64,000 nucleotides of DNA, taken from contig CM035407.1 in NCBI GenBank assembly GCA_020310875.1, positions 223,241,045-223,305,044 of the forward strand. Reading direction: 5' to 3'. Below, in pieces: positions 46,593-56,660 of the stretch. The notes beneath the pieces were generated by a model. It made no database searches. It saw only the letters and a program-made list of their open reading frames with translations, and was not told the origin of the DNA. The position numbers were made by a program, and so were the translations under genes. This stretch comes from Ceratopteris richardii (lineage: Eukaryota > Streptophyta > Polypodiopsida > Polypodiales > Pteridaceae). Positions within the stretch are counted from its first letter, which is position 1. The number at the start of each line of letters is the position of its first letter.

Positions 46593-46775
46593 GAACCTCT
46601 ATATTCCTTGATCGTTGATGTCCTCCCTCACGTGCAGCCATCGGTGCCAACGGTGACTTCGATGACTCAGATGACAACGTATGCCTTGGTTTCCACCTTA
46701 GTCGTAAGCCTTGGAGAAAGCCTGGAGGGGGTGCTTAGTTCGCTTGCACAAAAGCAAAAAAGCTTTTGCCTCAAA

Positions 46776-46789
46776 CTACTCTGATACCA
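46776..46789 (-). other. Copia-4b primer binding site
   Basis: TGGTATCAGAGTAG on the minus strand, one base from the LTR end at 46791. Confidence 0.85.
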
Positions 46790-46790
46790 G

Positions 46791-47085
46791 TGAAGTATTT
46801 CGATGGCGATGCACCACAGTGCACTCTCCTTCTGGAGAGCTCCGCGATGATATCCTCGGGGTAGAAAACCAAGCTCCTAAGGCCGCACACAGTACTTCGC
46901 AGAGGATGTTATATATGCAGAAAACACAGTACATAGGGAGCACGAAGACAGACTTCTTAGGTCTTACAAATGCGATCGAACTTACAGTCTGTGACTGACC
47001 ACGCCACTATATGTTTTATTAAAGAACATATACAAAGAAGTTTCCGATGGCCATTTGGCCTTTCACATGGACACTAACGGTAACA
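46791..47085 (-). repeat. Copia-4b 5' LTR
   Basis: 295 bp, colinear with 41834-42128 and with scattered substitutions. It is bounded by TGTTACCG at 47085 and ACTTCA at 46791 on the minus strand. Confidence 0.9.
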
Positions 47086-47090
47086 TATAT

Positions 47091-48790
47091 TGTATTTAAT
47101 ACTATGATTCAGTGTATGATGCAGCTTCAGACAGGATACCAACAACTAGAGGCACACAATAGGACATTGCAAGATCACTCTACAGAGCTAGAACTATTAA
47201 TAACAACACTTGAGGAAGGCAATGAAAGTCTAAAAACATAGTCTCATACATTACAAGAAGCCAATAGCACATTAGAGACAAAGTTGAATGACATAGAACA
47301 AGATGCCATGCAACAAGTTGAATGTCATCTACGAACACAGATGGAACGTAACTCTAAACTCCAGTGCAACTTGTGCTACTAAGAAGGCATCTCACAACAA
47401 CTCACAAGGATAATAGATGTTTGCAACTCCAGAATCAAGAAAATTTCGAAGCAGCCATAGAGAGCACACCAAGGGCTACCATAAAGTCCATCAAATTTTC
47501 AAGCCATGCCCCCCAAGACCATCAAAATTATCTTCAAAGATTATGGTAACCTGATCGAGGCCCATGACAAGTTATCAGAAGAACTCAATCAAGTGCAACA
47601 ACATAGAATTTCAGATACTACAACTATTCCACAGACCACCATATCAACATCTTCAATCATTATTGACTCAACAGCACTACAAAGAACTACAAAAATAAGT
47701 CACAGAACTGCAAACAAGGCTATTACAATATGAAAGGCCACCATCCCCATCGGAGACCCTCGTAGAAGAAGAAATAGTCTTCATTCTAGTGGAACAAATG
47801 TTTGAAGATGACTACGATCCACAACCCATTCCTGGCAGATGTATAACAGAAGAAGGCCAAGATACATTTGAAGCTCCACGACCCTCATGGTTCAAACAAG
47901 TGGAAGACATTGGGAGCACCCATGAAGATCGCATAGTGGTGGAAAATCAAACCATGTGAATCATAGAAGAAATAGTGCTACAATCTAACTATTTCCAACA
48001 GTTGGCACCTGACGACTCATCACGACATCTGAACTTCAGTACATGCCATATTTTATAATTCTGACTGATTATAATGTAGAAATTAAGAGAGTCATGGGGA
48101 ATACACCCACATTAGCGATGCAATTCCAGCCAGAGGATTTATCACTGACAACATAGAAAGATAATATTTATCAACTGACTTGGTGGCAAAAACTCTTAGA
48201 AACTTGCCCAGAAATGCTATGCACGTGGAACCATGCACCCTTACATCTTCTTTACAACCCACGTTATGGACTAGGTCAAAGGTCCAGGTCATGGAGAACA
48301 TTTAATATCAACGTACAGAATAATGCACAATGAAAGGAGTCGCTCAACTATCCATACATCACGCCACCATAGGGACCCCAAGCATTATGATTTGGTGTAT
48401 GACGTGAGCATGACCCCAAGCATTAGAGTAGCTTATGTTTGGCATGCTTGCATCAAATACCTCCAGGCCTCTTACAAAGAAACCTTTGAAGATATGTTCA
48501 CTACAGGCTTTTGGGAGTATCACTCTAAGATGTTTACATCAAAACCAACACACACCGAAACCAACACACCTGCTTCACTTATTTGCATGTGATCAGGCTA
48601 TGTATTCAAAGTATTACATGACACCACATCCAAATATCCCCAGTGCCATCAGTTGGGATGCATTGCAAGCTGATCTAGCAAAAGGATTAAGGCTCCGACA
48701 AAACAAGTTGACCACCAATGTCATCCAATATAACATTGACCACCCTATAGAACAGAGGTATGTAAGGGGTGACAGATGCTACAGAGGGGT
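47091..48790 (+). other. Gypsy-1 right interior, unrecognised reading frames and polypurine tract
   Basis: From 47091 a plus-strand frame with heptad-like Leu/Gln/Glu content (QLQTGYQQLEAHN, LELLITTLEEGNESL) suggests a coiled coil. It continues in pieces to about 47730. 48060-48760 has further plus frames (GNTPTLAMQFQPEDLSL, FEDMFTTGFWEYHSK) that I do not recognise. None shows pol motifs. CAGAGGGGTAG at about 48782-48792 is a purine tract directly before the 3' LTR. Confidence 0.45.
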
Positions 48791-48792
48791 AG

Positions 48793-48862
48793 TGTTGGCC
48801 TAAAAGCAATGAGGAGATAGAGCAATCAAGCACAATCCGGTACAGAAGAGGCCTCTTCATTT
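48793..48862 (+). repeat. Gypsy-1 3' LTR, first 70 bp
   Basis: TGTTGGCCTAAAAGCAATGA and the following bases match 33113-33182 with a handful of differences, then similarity stops. The rest of the LTR is missing, replaced by sequence leading to a Copia-3-family fragment. Confidence 0.75.
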
Positions 48863-48929
48863 TTTAGTGCTAGAGACTTGAAAAGCCTCACATTAATCCA
48901 TAAAAATAAAAGAACAGCAAATAGTGTGT

Positions 48930-49650
48930 ATAAACACTTCAAAGATGTGAGATGAGTGAGTCTCATCACCAATACTACACATAAAAATGCTCAAGAGTGT
49001 TGATAAACAATACAACATATGAGATCCCTTACGATTGCTTCAAATGATATGGATAGATTATGATGAACATTCACAAATTCAAGAGCAAAGGTGGGAGGGA
49101 GGGAAAATGGGGTATGAGGGTGGGAGAATGATGAAGAAGGAGGGTGGAAGAGTGGGCAAATGGGCAAAATGAAGTCAAAAGAATGTAAAATCATGGGAAA
49201 AAGGCTTCTCCAAAGGGGAGGAGAGCAACACCACCAAATTCAAACACCACCACCATCAAAATGACCACCAAACAATCCATCAGGACCACCACCTAGTGCA
49301 AAATGAAAAGAAGGGTGCACTCACAAAATGAAAGAGTGTGAGACTCAAACGTGAGGACACCATGAAATGGGAAAACTCACATGGATTAGAGAGAGCTTGC
49401 CAAGAGCATGGAGTAGGCTCCTCAAGCTTCTAAGCAAATACAAATGGGGGGAGAGGCCCTCCTTGTATAGAGTTGGAGAGGGCTCTCCAAAGTACATCAT
49501 ATGTCCCCTTGAAGGAGAATGAATAGACACATAGAAGCAAATGGCAAGGTACCCAAATACAAAAGGATATAATATAAATTGGAAATAGAAATGGAAATTG
49601 AGTGTCTCCCAGATACAAAAGGGAGATACACTCTCACATTCTCAATAAGA
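48930..49650 (-). repeat. Copia-3-family LTR and leader fragment
   Basis: Read on the minus strand, about 49300-49650 matches the Copia-3 LTR (TGTATCT...CACTC, CCCCCCATTTGTA..., TTGAGGAGCCTAC) and 48960-49300 matches the first part of its leader. The LTR's last 25 bases and the primer site are deleted at the junction near 49300. The LTR start is also missing. This is a deletion-scarred remnant with no coding part. Confidence 0.8.
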
Positions 49651-51369
49651 AAGGCCCATGATAAGTGCTAGATTCCTTTTGTATTCTCTAAAGTGGAGTC
49701 TGAACATGCCCTCTCCCTAAAGATGGTCTTCATTTTGAAATCCTCACTCTTGATTTAGGCAATATGTTATGTCAAATTAGGCTCTTGAGGGCCAAAATAA
49801 TAAACAAGGCCTCTTAGGCACTTAAGCTTTTGAGGGGTTCATTTATCTTGCTATCAATGGGAGTTTTTGGTCAACTGGGTACCTTAGTCTTTGCCATACT
49901 TGCTTAAAAGAGCTTGGATGTGTCTAGCTCTCTACATTTCAAACTTATGTTCAAAATAAGTATGGGTAATACTCTAGTAGTGTATGGAAAAATCGTTGTT
50001 GGAGGCTTTCTCAAAAAGGGTTTTTTTCTTTGAAAATATCCTTGCTATTACTTTCACATTGGTCTTACAATTTCCAAATGCTTCACTTCCAAGTCATATC
50101 TCCAATTTGACCAAAAATCAACAAGCGATTTCCTTCAGGGATTAGGGAAATTGTTTGGTTTTAGGTGAGCTTTTATGGATGACTTATTGGAGTGTACCAC
50201 TTTGTTTGGTGTCTTAAAAAGTTTGCTAATACTCCTAACATGCTTGACTTGGCAAAAATGTCTCTCTAGATGGCACTATGCAAATCATTTCTTGATGTTT
50301 TTTGAATTCTTAGGGCTTTTAGTGATGAGAACACTTGGGAAAATGATCTTTGATTCTTGTGATCTTGTGAAGCCTCAGAAAGATGTGAGTTAGGCTAACT
50401 ATCTCCCTCAACCTAGCAACAATGTCCAAAAGCTCCAAGGAAATCATTTTGCTTCTAGTGGTGGTTGGAGGCCTTTTGTCCCTATACTTGGACTTGAGAA
50501 GGTTCAACACATGTTTTCAAGCACTAGACTTCCTTGAATGAGTAAAAGTTCCTTCCTCTTAAGACTTTTTGCAAGGCTGATTTCTTTGCTTGTGTAGGGA
50601 AATTATTGAGGCTTCCCTTTTCTAGCCAATCCCCTTGGAACTTGATATTCCAGTGTGCTTGAACCCTTTGGATGGTAGATTGCTTCCAAAATTCCCAGAA
50701 TTTTGCACCCACTCTTAATAATTTCCATACAATTTCCCTACTCACTTCGTGAAATCATTTGATGACATTATTTCCCGACTCTTTAATTTTGTGGCATCTT
50801 GTCTAGGTCTTCTATACATACCTTGATTCTTTTTTCTTTTAGCCTTTTATGAATTGATTGGTGAAAGGTTCAGATTTCTTTTGAGGGATGATGTCTCTAT
50901 GTGTTTCAGTTTACATAAATTGTTGGCCTTTAATTTCGTGCCATTCAAACATTTTGCACCTTTCTATTGTGAGTTTGGGATCTAATGTCCTTGTCAATTT
51001 ATATGTTGTGTGCGGACCATCTCTTCTTGGTCAAATGATCCTTGGTTTTTGCTCAAGTTTGAGGGATGATTTCCTTGGTTAAGATCTAATGGGGAAAATA
51101 TTGGGGTTTTAATGAATCTTTCTTCTTGTTTCAATTATCACTTAATTACTCCTTTGCATGGGTGACTTACAATATTGATCCTCTTAATTATAAAGTAGGT
51201 TTTGTGTCAACCAATCTTATTTTGGCCCCACAAATAAGAGGGAAATTCCCTAACTATAGATTGGTAGGAAGATTGTTGGTGGCTTTTTGCCCTTCTTAAT
51301 GAATGGGTTTGTTACTTTTCCCCACACTTGAGCTTGTGACATTGTGGTATTTAATATTCCCTGTAGGGG
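49651..51369. other. Unassigned DNA
   Basis: AT-rich sequence. Reading frames are short, and no retroelement motif, RNA gene or host gene was recognised. Confidence 0.5.
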
Positions 51370-52947
51370 CAGGCTAGAGTGAAGTGAAGAAACTACGTTG
51401 CGAGGTAATATGTTTGGTCACCCCACTATCAAAGTACTAATCATTTGAGTCTATTGCAGACATACATTGTTCATGAGAAGATGGGCCAAAACTATAAACA
51501 ATGGTAAATGCCCATTCTTCATTCTGTACAAGATTAGCAGACTCTGTTTCGAGTGTAGAGACCTCCGCAACAACCATTCCAGCCTCTTTTTTACTTTTCT
51601 CTTTAGCAACCAGTTTTGGATAGCTCTTTATGACATGATCATTTCCTTTATAGTATTTGCAAAACAATTTCTACTTTTCTATTTTCTTCTTGTCTCTATC
51701 TTCCTTCTTTGATTGTGTAGAATTAGCATATTTTGGTTTACTAGTAGAAGAGCTCCATTTACCTTTGCCCTTCTGATTAGCCAGGAAAGCTTGATCTAAA
51801 ACACACATAATGGACTTGTTCTACCTAGACTGATCTTTGTGCAATAGAACAAAGACTAACTCCTCAAATGTTAAGGCATTTGGATCTTTCATAATCAACT
51901 ATTCTTTCAAATCAATTATTCTTTCATCAACACAAATCAACTATTCTTTCAAGTCTTTGATCTTCGTCAGAAAATTGTCCATGGAATCACCTTCATCTAT
52001 GTGCTCACTCTTCAACTGTTTTTAGATGTAAGCAACACGAGCCTCATTCCTTGCTTGGTATAAAGTGGTAAGTGTATCCCAAGCATCCTTAGCTATTCTA
52101 CAAGAGTGAATGCGAGGAATAATGGCATGTTTGATACATAAGGCTATCAATGCATGTGCCTGAGCATCTCTGCCATCCCAACAAATTTGCTCTGCAGTAG
52201 GTGCAGCAAGAACCGCAACACAAACAAGAACATGAAGAATATCACCATCTTCAATGCCATCTGCAACACCTTCAGCAACTATGTTTGCAGGTGAAATAGG
52301 ACGTTTTTCAACACCATGTACAATATTCCACAGTCCTTTTGCAACCAATGCATGATGCATCATATAAGCCCACAATGGGTAATTGGTACCATCCAACTTA
52401 CCCTCAACATCCAATATACGAAATACATCACTGCTTTCAACCATGACCACTTACTAAAATACCTTGTCAAGTTCTGCTAAACATATAGCAAACTTTGAGA
52501 TGCTTATATTGGTGAACCAAAACCTATACATATCTTTGGCACAAAAAGACGAAATTGCCTACACAAGGGCTACGATAGTGCATTCAGTGGTTGAAGCGAG
52601 CTCATATCGTAATTTTGGCACCACATAGCAAAGCTGTTTTGATCTCCTAATCACCCTGAGTATGCTCACCAATTTTCATGTGATTTTGAGACTGTGGCCG
52701 GAGAGGTATCGAAGATCCCCTAGATGAAGCAGTGACCTACTCTAATACCAATTGTTTCAGATCAAGGTATGTGGAAGCACGCAAATAGCACAAGGAAGAA
52801 GAAGAAGCTTGGAGCACAACACACAATACTAAATTTACTAGGGCTACAGGTGTATATACAAGCCACGGGAAAAACCTCCTAAAGAGAGAAAAAAGTGCCC
52901 CAACGGTCTAGTGTGTTCACACACATCAGTACCTAAATATATCAACA
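51370..52947 (-). mobile_element. Copia-7, 5' remnant: short LTR, primer site, gag
   Basis: 5' LTR 52753-52947 (195 bp; TGTTGATATATT to CTGAAACA on the minus strand), then primer site TGGTATTAGAGTAGG at 52736-52750, gag from 52450, and the beginning of protease at about 51400-51430 (FDSGVTKHI). Everything downstream is missing. The LTR is unusually short beside the other copias here. It has no partner in the window, so its outer end is inferred from the inverted terminal TGTT/AACA only. Confidence 0.7.
51400..52450 (-). pseudogene. Copia-7 gag
   Basis: 52022-52450 encodes the N-terminal gag (MVMVESSDVF, DGTNYPLWAYMMHHAL, KDAWDTLTTLYQARNEA), with an Ala/Gly-rich insert. After a stop, further gag follows in the same direction, rich in Lys. 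The knuckle at about 51650 reads CKYYKGNDHVIKSYP, with two of three cysteines replaced by tyrosine. The end overlaps the protease site. Full function is lost. Confidence 0.8.
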
Positions 52948-53699
52948 CCCTTAGTTAGTATTATTTCTCATCTTTTGATTGAGTTGAATGTTTGTTGAGG
53001 GGATTAGTGGATCACACATCTTCTTTGTACACAATTTCTAATGCCCATTGGTTATGCACCAAAAAATTTCTATTGCATCAGCAATTGTCTACAACTTGAA
53101 GATTGTGTGGCACATAAGGATGAGTGGTACATCACCTTTCTTGGAGTGCCTAGGTTTTGAGATCAAAATCGAACATATAGCATAGACAATCATTATTTTT
53201 TTATGCATGTGAGTGAGATTTTCTTGAATTATGTGTATTCCAATCTCTTCCTAGATTTCCAACATATCCATCTTCATGGATGACTCATGAATTTTCTTAT
53301 CCTTTTAGTATTTGGTTTGATCCCCATAGAGTTTTTTGTATAGATTCTTTGTGCCCACAACATCATGGGCAATGATTGCTGCAACATCATTTTGTTGTTT
53401 CTCTATACATGATTATATGACCCAACAACCTCTTATTGCCATGTACACTCATATATAGGTGCAAGTTACTCTCCATTTACTATACAATTGTTGTGCATGG
53501 TTAAAACGTAGAGTGAAGAGAAAGGAATACTTGAAAAAAGAAAATTCTCCTTATAAGTAGAGAGAGAGAGAGAAAGAAACATGTAACATCAATTGGAAAC
53601 CATTGGGAAGACGTATCTTTCACCTTCCAACCATCTCTTATATAGCTATAGCCTTGAGGATGAGAAGTGTATGTTTTTTCTTTGAACACCAACTTACAA
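52948..53699. other. Unassigned DNA left of Copia-8
   Basis: No gene recognised. A GA-rich microsatellite lies at about 53559-53574. Part may belong to the Copia-8 LTR, whose outer end is unresolved. Confidence 0.4.
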
Positions 53700-54832
53700 G
53701 CTTATCACCAATGTATATCATGTAGCCATGAGTTGATCTCCTATCATCTTGGTTGAAAGAAATTGGACAAGCTTGTAGGAGATAGAAAAGTGCGTTTCAA
53801 AGCGACGAAGTTTGGTCAAGCCAACCGGCACAAGACCAGCCCTTGAGCTTATGGAGACTCAAAAGACCTTATAGGCATGCGATAAGTGCAAAGAAACACA
53901 CTATGTACTTTGGTGCATCAAGGAGAATGAGTCGATACAAAACTGATAGGTTCACAGGTCGACTAGCTCAAAAAACTTACTATCTATGGAAGAGACAATG
54001 AACTTCAAATGCCCATAGCGACCAGCGTGATTACAATTAGAAAAAATCCTTTTATGGGAGTGATACACATAGGGTTGAGTGTATGGAATGCACAAAATTA
54101 TAAGGAATAAGCAAAATATGCTATAGGAATGAATGCGACATTCACTGGTGGTACTTCCTATTTTTCAGGAATACATAGAGATTGAACCCGAGATAGAAAA
54201 ACTCAGATTTCTCCCAATCTGCTGAAGCAAATTCTTTGAAAATTTATAGGCATAAACTAAAGACTTATACCTTTCCAATGAGCCATCTTGCACTCAATTT
54301 TGAGCTCTCGAGAGAGAGCAGCAGCCTCTTCAAGATTACTATTGGCGAAGAAGATGATGCAGAGAATTGAAGGAGAAAGACAATGATGGTCACAAGTGTA
54401 TGTATATTGTTTCCATGTAATGTACAAGTAATTTCAATTCTTTATATAGACTCTAGGAGTGTTCCACGACTTCTACAAGAGAAATTTGAATTCAAATGAA
54501 GGTGGGAATGGTTGTTGGAGGGAATCAATTCACTTTCCTACAATCTAGGAAAAGTGAAGATCTAGTTTGATCTACTTTTAGGTGATTTGATTGCTTGATT
54601 GAATGCCGCTTCAACCACCACAAATTCGTGGGATTTGGGCTCTATCTTTTTACCTTTACATGTTTAAAGCTCAAGGCTTTTACAATGGTAAATGAGCCAT
54701 CAAAAATCTCTCAAAAAAATACAATAAATCAGCATAAGAAAAAGAACTCTCCAACGGATATTCTTTGGACACGATAGCCTTTGATGTAGATCAAATCCAC
54801 CTCAAGCATAGTGTAAGCTTGATGTTCCAACA
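53700..54832 (-). repeat. Copia-8 3' LTR (outer end approximate)
   Basis: The inner boundary is firm. TGTTGGAACATCAAGC starts at 54832 on the minus strand and adjoins the polypurine tract GCTTGAGGGGGAGC (54833-54846). The outer end is an estimate, because no partner LTR is in the window. A partner may lie to the right of 64000 if the 53.7-64 kb segment is one element. Confidence 0.6.
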
Positions 54833-54864
54833 GCTCCCCCTCAAGCTAAAGTATGCTTGAGTCT

Positions 54865-56660
54865 TCATTCTCTGATAGGTTGAATACCTGCCATAGCTTT
54901 GAATCTACAAAGCTTTATTCCATCAAGTGCCTTTGTCATCATATCTACTACTTGCTTTTCAATAGGAACAAAAGAAATGTCAATCTCCTTTGCCATGAGC
55001 TTCTCCCTGATGAAGTGGTAATGGACTTCTATGTGCTTGGTTCTCGCACGAAAAATAGGATTTGCTGCTAGATGCATGGAACTTACATTATCTCCAAATA
55101 TGTGAGGTTTGGAACTCACAAATCCCAAATCTATATACAATGCTCTTAACCATATTGCCTCTTGAGTTGCTATGGTCAAGCCTCTGTACTCAGTTGAGGA
55201 TAAAGCAACTGTTGGTTGCTTCTTGGAACTCCATGACACTAGCTTCGAACGTGCAAATGCTAAGTAACCAGATGTACTTTTTCTATCATCCTTAGCTCTT
55301 GCCCAATCTGCATCTGAGTAGATTTTGATATCCAAATCTGAAGAGTAAGGATAGAATATACCTTCATTGATTGTACCTTTGAGATACTTAAGTACTCTCT
55401 TAGCTGCATCCATGTGTGGTCTTCTTGGTGAGTGCATGAACTGACTAAGCACTCCCACACTATATGAGATGTCTGCCCTTGTATGAGTAGCATATATCAA
55501 GCTACCTACCAAGCTTTGATATTCTTTTAGGTCTTCAATTTTCTCACCTTCATAAACACTTAGTTTATGATTCATCTCCAAAGGTGTACCTAGGTCACTG
55601 ATTTTGAACTCCTCTTGCATGTGTCTCTTGATCCTTTGAATGCCATTTAGATCATCACCTATCACAATAATATCATCTACATATACACATAGATAGATAA
55701 CCTCATTGTGATCTCTTTTGATGAATAGAGAAGGATCTGAGCTGCTAGCTTTGAACCGTTGATCTTGAAGATATGTAACCAACCTGTAATTCCAAGCTCT
55801 CTTCACTTATCCAACCATTTAAGAATGCATTTTTCACATCAAGTTGGAGGAGTTTCCAATTCCTTGCTGCAGCTACACTTATCAACGTCCTGATTGTAGT
55901 CATTTTGCAACTGTTGAGAATGTTTCCTCAAGTCTATACCATGAGTTTGTGAGCATCCTTTGGCAACTAATCTTGCCTTGTACCTGCAAACTGATCCATC
56001 TGAATTTCTTTTAACTTTATATACCCATCTGCAACCAATTACCTTTTGATTCGGCGACATTGGAACCAAATCCCAAGTGTCCATTTCCTTCAATGCATCT
56101 ATCTCTTCTTTCATGGCCTTTTCCCAATTAGGGTTTCCCTTTGCCTCTTCATAGGTTGAGGGTTCCTCTGAAATAGAGTCTTCTGCCAAGTATATTGAAT
56201 GCTTCGTAACAAATGTGGAATCATATCCATACCTTTGTGGTTGTTTCTTCTCTCTTGCTGATCTTCTAGGTGCTTGTTTTGAGCATTCTCCAACCTCTTG
56301 CATCTTTGCTTTGCCTCTTGACTTCCATAGCTTGTAATCCTTTTGTCTTTCATCTTGGTCATTGTCTTTATCACTTCTTGGATCCTGGACCTATGTATCA
56401 TGCTTGCTTCCTAATTGATGAGAGTCAAAATCAAGATCATAGTGTAGTGTTACCTTTTGTTTGTCTTCATCATACCAAGACCTGTATTCTTCAAACACAA
56501 CATGTCTACTTGTAGTGAATTGCTTGGTTGAAGGATTGAAGAATCTGTAACCCATCTGAGTTGAATCATATCCAATAAACACTGCATTTGTTGCCCTTTC
56601 ATCTTGCTTACCTCTTATTTGTGATGGTACATGAACATAAGCTAAACAACCAAAAACCTT
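54865..56660 (-). pseudogene. Copia-8 integrase tail, reverse transcriptase, RNase H
   Basis: 56391-56582 is the region after the integrase core (FIGYDSTQMGYRFFNPSTKQF). 55839-56303 has the RT N terminus (GCRWVYKVKRNSDGSVCRYKARLVAKG), a frame break, and [16 protein letters not shown]. About 36 codons are then deleted before RAWNYRLV (55806). 54865-55806 has the intact LCVYVDDIIVIG, a second deletion after EEFKISDLG of about 40 codons, and RNase H with SDADWARAKDD, ALSSTEYRG and RTKHIEVHYHFIREK. It is closely related to Copia-9 but not the same copy, since both carry RT. It is truncated at about 56660 by Gypsy-2. Confidence 0.87.

Larger units (their letters stand above)
41834..47085 (-). mobile_element. 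Copia-4b, second copy of the Copia-4 family
   Basis: 5252 bp with 295-bp LTRs at 41834-42128 (3') and 46791-47085 (5'). Flanks GATAT (41829-41833) and TATAT (47086-47090) are a target duplication with one mismatch. It is in the same family as Copia-4a, without the nested insertions. Relative to Copia-4a it lacks about 150 bp of early gag and about 560 bp of the RT core, so it cannot be autonomous. Confidence 0.92.
33113..48862 (+). mobile_element. Gypsy-1, gag-only Ty3/gypsy-like element split by Copia-4b
   Basis: A 5' LTR (33113-33697), a primer site of Ty3/gypsy type (33699), a long leader with a palindromic minisatellite, a gag region (35627-38623), long stretches with unrecognised frames, a purine tract and the first 70 bases of the 3' LTR (48793-48862), which match 33113-33182. 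Copia-4b accounts for 41834-47085. I find no protease, reverse transcriptase, RNase H or integrase in the remaining 10.5 kb, so it resembles non-autonomous gag-carrying LTR elements (TR-GAG or LARD types). Internal deletion of pol is the alternative. Confidence 0.7.
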
